The notes below the pieces were generated by a model. It had not been told where the DNA came from and ran no database searches. It saw only the letters and a program-made list of their open reading frames with translations. Positions 62,413 to 64,000 of a stretch of DNA of 64,000 nt are shown in pieces (the first letter of the stretch is position 1; each line of letters starts with the position of its first letter). Origin of the DNA: Bartonella tamiae Th239 (GTDB lineage Bacteria; Pseudomonadota; Alphaproteobacteria; Rhizobiales; Rhizobiaceae); the NCBI RefSeq assembly GCF_000278275.1, contig NZ_JH725147.1, forward strand, positions 1,681,063 through 1,745,062, written 5' to 3'. The translations under genes were made by a program, and so were the position numbers.

Positions 62413-63438
62413 TTAGTGAAATTGATCTTTCTTTTGGCTTCCAACATCAAAGCGTTTTGTCCACTCTGCTATAATGCGCTCACGATTTTGCGCTGCCCAA
62501 GAAAAATCATTATCAATCATTTTTTCATGAACGTTCTTAGGAAAATTTTCTACAGGCTTTTCAAATGATGGAACACCCAAAACACCATAGCCAACACTAT
62601 ACATGTTCATTGCTTCATCGCTAATTGAGAAATCTAACAACTTTTTTGCAGCGTCAAGATTTTTCGTTCCTTTAACAATGCCAATTGCTTCAGCTTCCCA
62701 ACCTATACCTTCTTGCGGAATGATAACTTCAATTGGTGCACCAGATGACTTTTCTTTTGCTCCACGAAAATCAAATGAAATACCAATGACAAATTCTCCA
62801 CGCGCTGCATCTTTACATGGCTTTGAACCTGAATGCGAATATGATGAAATGTTTTTATGTAAAGCATCCATATAGGACCAAGCTTTTTCTTCACCAAACA
62901 TTTGTATCCAGCCACTTACATCAAGAAATCCTGTCCCTGATGAAGCTGGATTGGGCATGACGATCATATCTTTATATTCAGGCTTTGCTAGATCAGCCCA
63001 GCTTTGCGGCATCGATACACCTACTTTTGCCAATTCAGCGGTATTGACACAAAGAGCGGCTGCATAAGCATCTAATCCCAACCAACTTGGAGGATTAGAA
63101 GCGTCACGAAATTTTGGTGTTAAACGCTCAACACCTTTAGCAGCATATGGTTCTAACATACCTTCATTTTTGAATAAAGCGAGAGAACTTGCTGAAACGC
63201 CCCAAATTACATCTGCCTTTGGATTATTTTTTTCAGCTAAAAGCTTGGCTGTAACAACACCTGTTGAATCTCTGACCCAATCAATCTTAATATCAGGATA
63301 AGCTGCTTCAAAAGTATCTTTATAACGTTTAAGATCTTCTGCTTCAAAAGCACTATAAACAGTTAAACGTGTTTCTGCTAATGCAGTGCTTGAAAAACAA
63401 ATCGTCGATAACATTATGATCGAAATAATTTTGTACAT
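62413..63438 (-). CDS. Phosphonate ABC transporter, periplasmic substrate-binding protein (PhnS2 type)
   Basis: Extracellular solute-binding family 1/6 protein. The 341-aa precursor has a signal peptide (cleavage after ALA, residue 21). The mature part begins with ETRLTVYSAFEAEDLKRYKDTFEAAYPDIKIDWVRDSTG, the iron/phosphonate-binder type, with later WLGLDAYAAALCVNTAELAK. An AGGAG ribosome site lies just upstream of the ATG at 63438. First gene of the operon, 115 bp before the ATPase; the gap lacks a strong hairpin. Confidence 0.9.
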   Translation of the reverse strand: MYKIISIIMLSTICFSSTALAETRLTVYSAFEAEDLKRYKDTFEAAYPDIKIDWVRDSTGVVTAKLLAEKNNPKADVIWGVSASSLALFKNEGMLEPYAAKGVERLTPKFRDASNPPSWLGLDAYAAALCVNTAELAKVGVSMPQSWADLAKPEYKDMIVMPNPASSGTGFLDVSGWIQMFGEEKAWSYMDALHKNISSYSHSGSKPCKDAARGEFVIGISFDFRGAKEKSSGAPIEVIIPQEGIGWEAEAIGIVKGTKNLDAAKKLLDFSISDEAMNMYSVGYGVLGVPSFEKPVENFPKNVHEKMIDNDFSWAAQNRERIIAEWTKRFDVGSQKKDQFH

Positions 63439-64000
63439 ACATTACTCCTACTTAAAATCATATTAAGCAGGCGTAATAATCATGTTATGTTACTGACATG
63501 TGACAAAATTAAAAAAGAATTTAATAAATAATCAATATCTAATTAATAAAGTCTCAACTAGAGATATTCTTACTGGAACCCATAAAACAAAAATATATTT
63601 GTCTTTTAATATATACTCTCAATCTTCCATCATTTATAGACTGCAACATTTCTTAAAATGAGCAATTATTTTATCATAAATGAATGTGACTGTAGTTTTA
63701 ACATAAACACAACAAATCTAATTAAGCGCATTCTTTAAATAATTAGAAAACAAAACATATAGCCCCTTACTCTCACTAAATTTGATGCCGCATACAAAAG
63801 GCCATTTTTTATAAAAATTTGGCGTAGTACGAATTATTAAATTAAATTTTTTGTTTTTTATTCAAAACACTCAGGCCTATTTCTTAGATGATAATGATTA
63901 AAATACATATTAGAATATTATGATGCATATATGGTAAATTTAGGCAGATATAGCTCTTATTACTCATGAAAGTTTTGGATCATTTCCATTTTTCAATCAA
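63439..64000. other. Region upstream of the phosphonate operon
   Basis: 562 bp up to the window edge without a convincing gene. It should contain the operon promoter. A small interrupted inverted repeat (CATGT...ACATG, about 63481-63500) could be an operator, but it is too short to be sure. No regulator gene is visible in the window. Confidence 0.5.

Overview
The window looks like chromosomal DNA from an AT-rich member of the Rhizobiales (Hyphomicrobiales). The evidence is an Omp2b/RopA-type porin, an Atp12-type F1-ATPase assembly chaperone, an NdvA/ChvA-like glucan exporter, PopZ, an ExoR-like Sel1 protein, the nnr-glnB-glnA, recA-alaS and pcm-tolC-popZ-valS gene orders, and an alphaproteobacterial GTTC-N7-GTTC SOS box at recA. 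The low GC content and small intergenic remnants fit the Bartonellaceae or a host-associated relative. That placement is inference; no 16S gene is present.

Layout. Positions 1-2460 hold uvrA, cut by the left window edge. It converges on a porin and nnr, followed by the nitrogen-control pair glnB-glnA behind a clear sigma-54 promoter. Positions 7.8-13 kb hold a secreted protein of unknown function, ohr, an Atp12 chaperone, an RluC-like pseudouridine synthase and the NdvA-like exporter. Positions 13.2-21.1 kb hold alaS, recA, an OmpA-type lipoprotein, rarA and a DegP-type protease, all on the minus strand. Positions 21.5-40.2 kb hold the fused str-S10-spc-alpha ribosomal superoperon, from rpsL down to rplQ and all on the minus strand. 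It includes secY and adk, and carries apparent internal transcription boundaries at rpsQ/rplN and rplO/secY. Positions 40.9-45.1 kb hold xthA and a complete GltIJKL glutamate/aspartate ABC transporter. Positions 45.4-52.8 kb hold an ExoR-like regulator, a small lipoprotein, valS, popZ, a TolC-type outer-membrane factor and a Pcm-like methyltransferase. tRNA-Cys and tRNA-Asn follow.

Positions 53.6-57.2 kb are a gene desert with decayed IS3- and IS1595-family transposase remnants directly after tRNA-Asn. It looks like a genomic-island scar.

Positions 57.2-63.4 kb hold a compact five-gene operon for 2-aminoethylphosphonate-type compounds: a binding protein, an ATPase, a fused two-domain permease, an FAD-dependent amine oxidoreductase and phosphonoacetaldehyde hydrolase (phnX). 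No PhnW transaminase is present. The FAD enzyme is therefore the likely producer of phosphonoacetaldehyde, which PhnX would split to acetaldehyde and phosphate. This is the most distinctive metabolic module here. I found no CRISPR array, intact prophage or recognised defence system, and nothing I would call a wholly new system.
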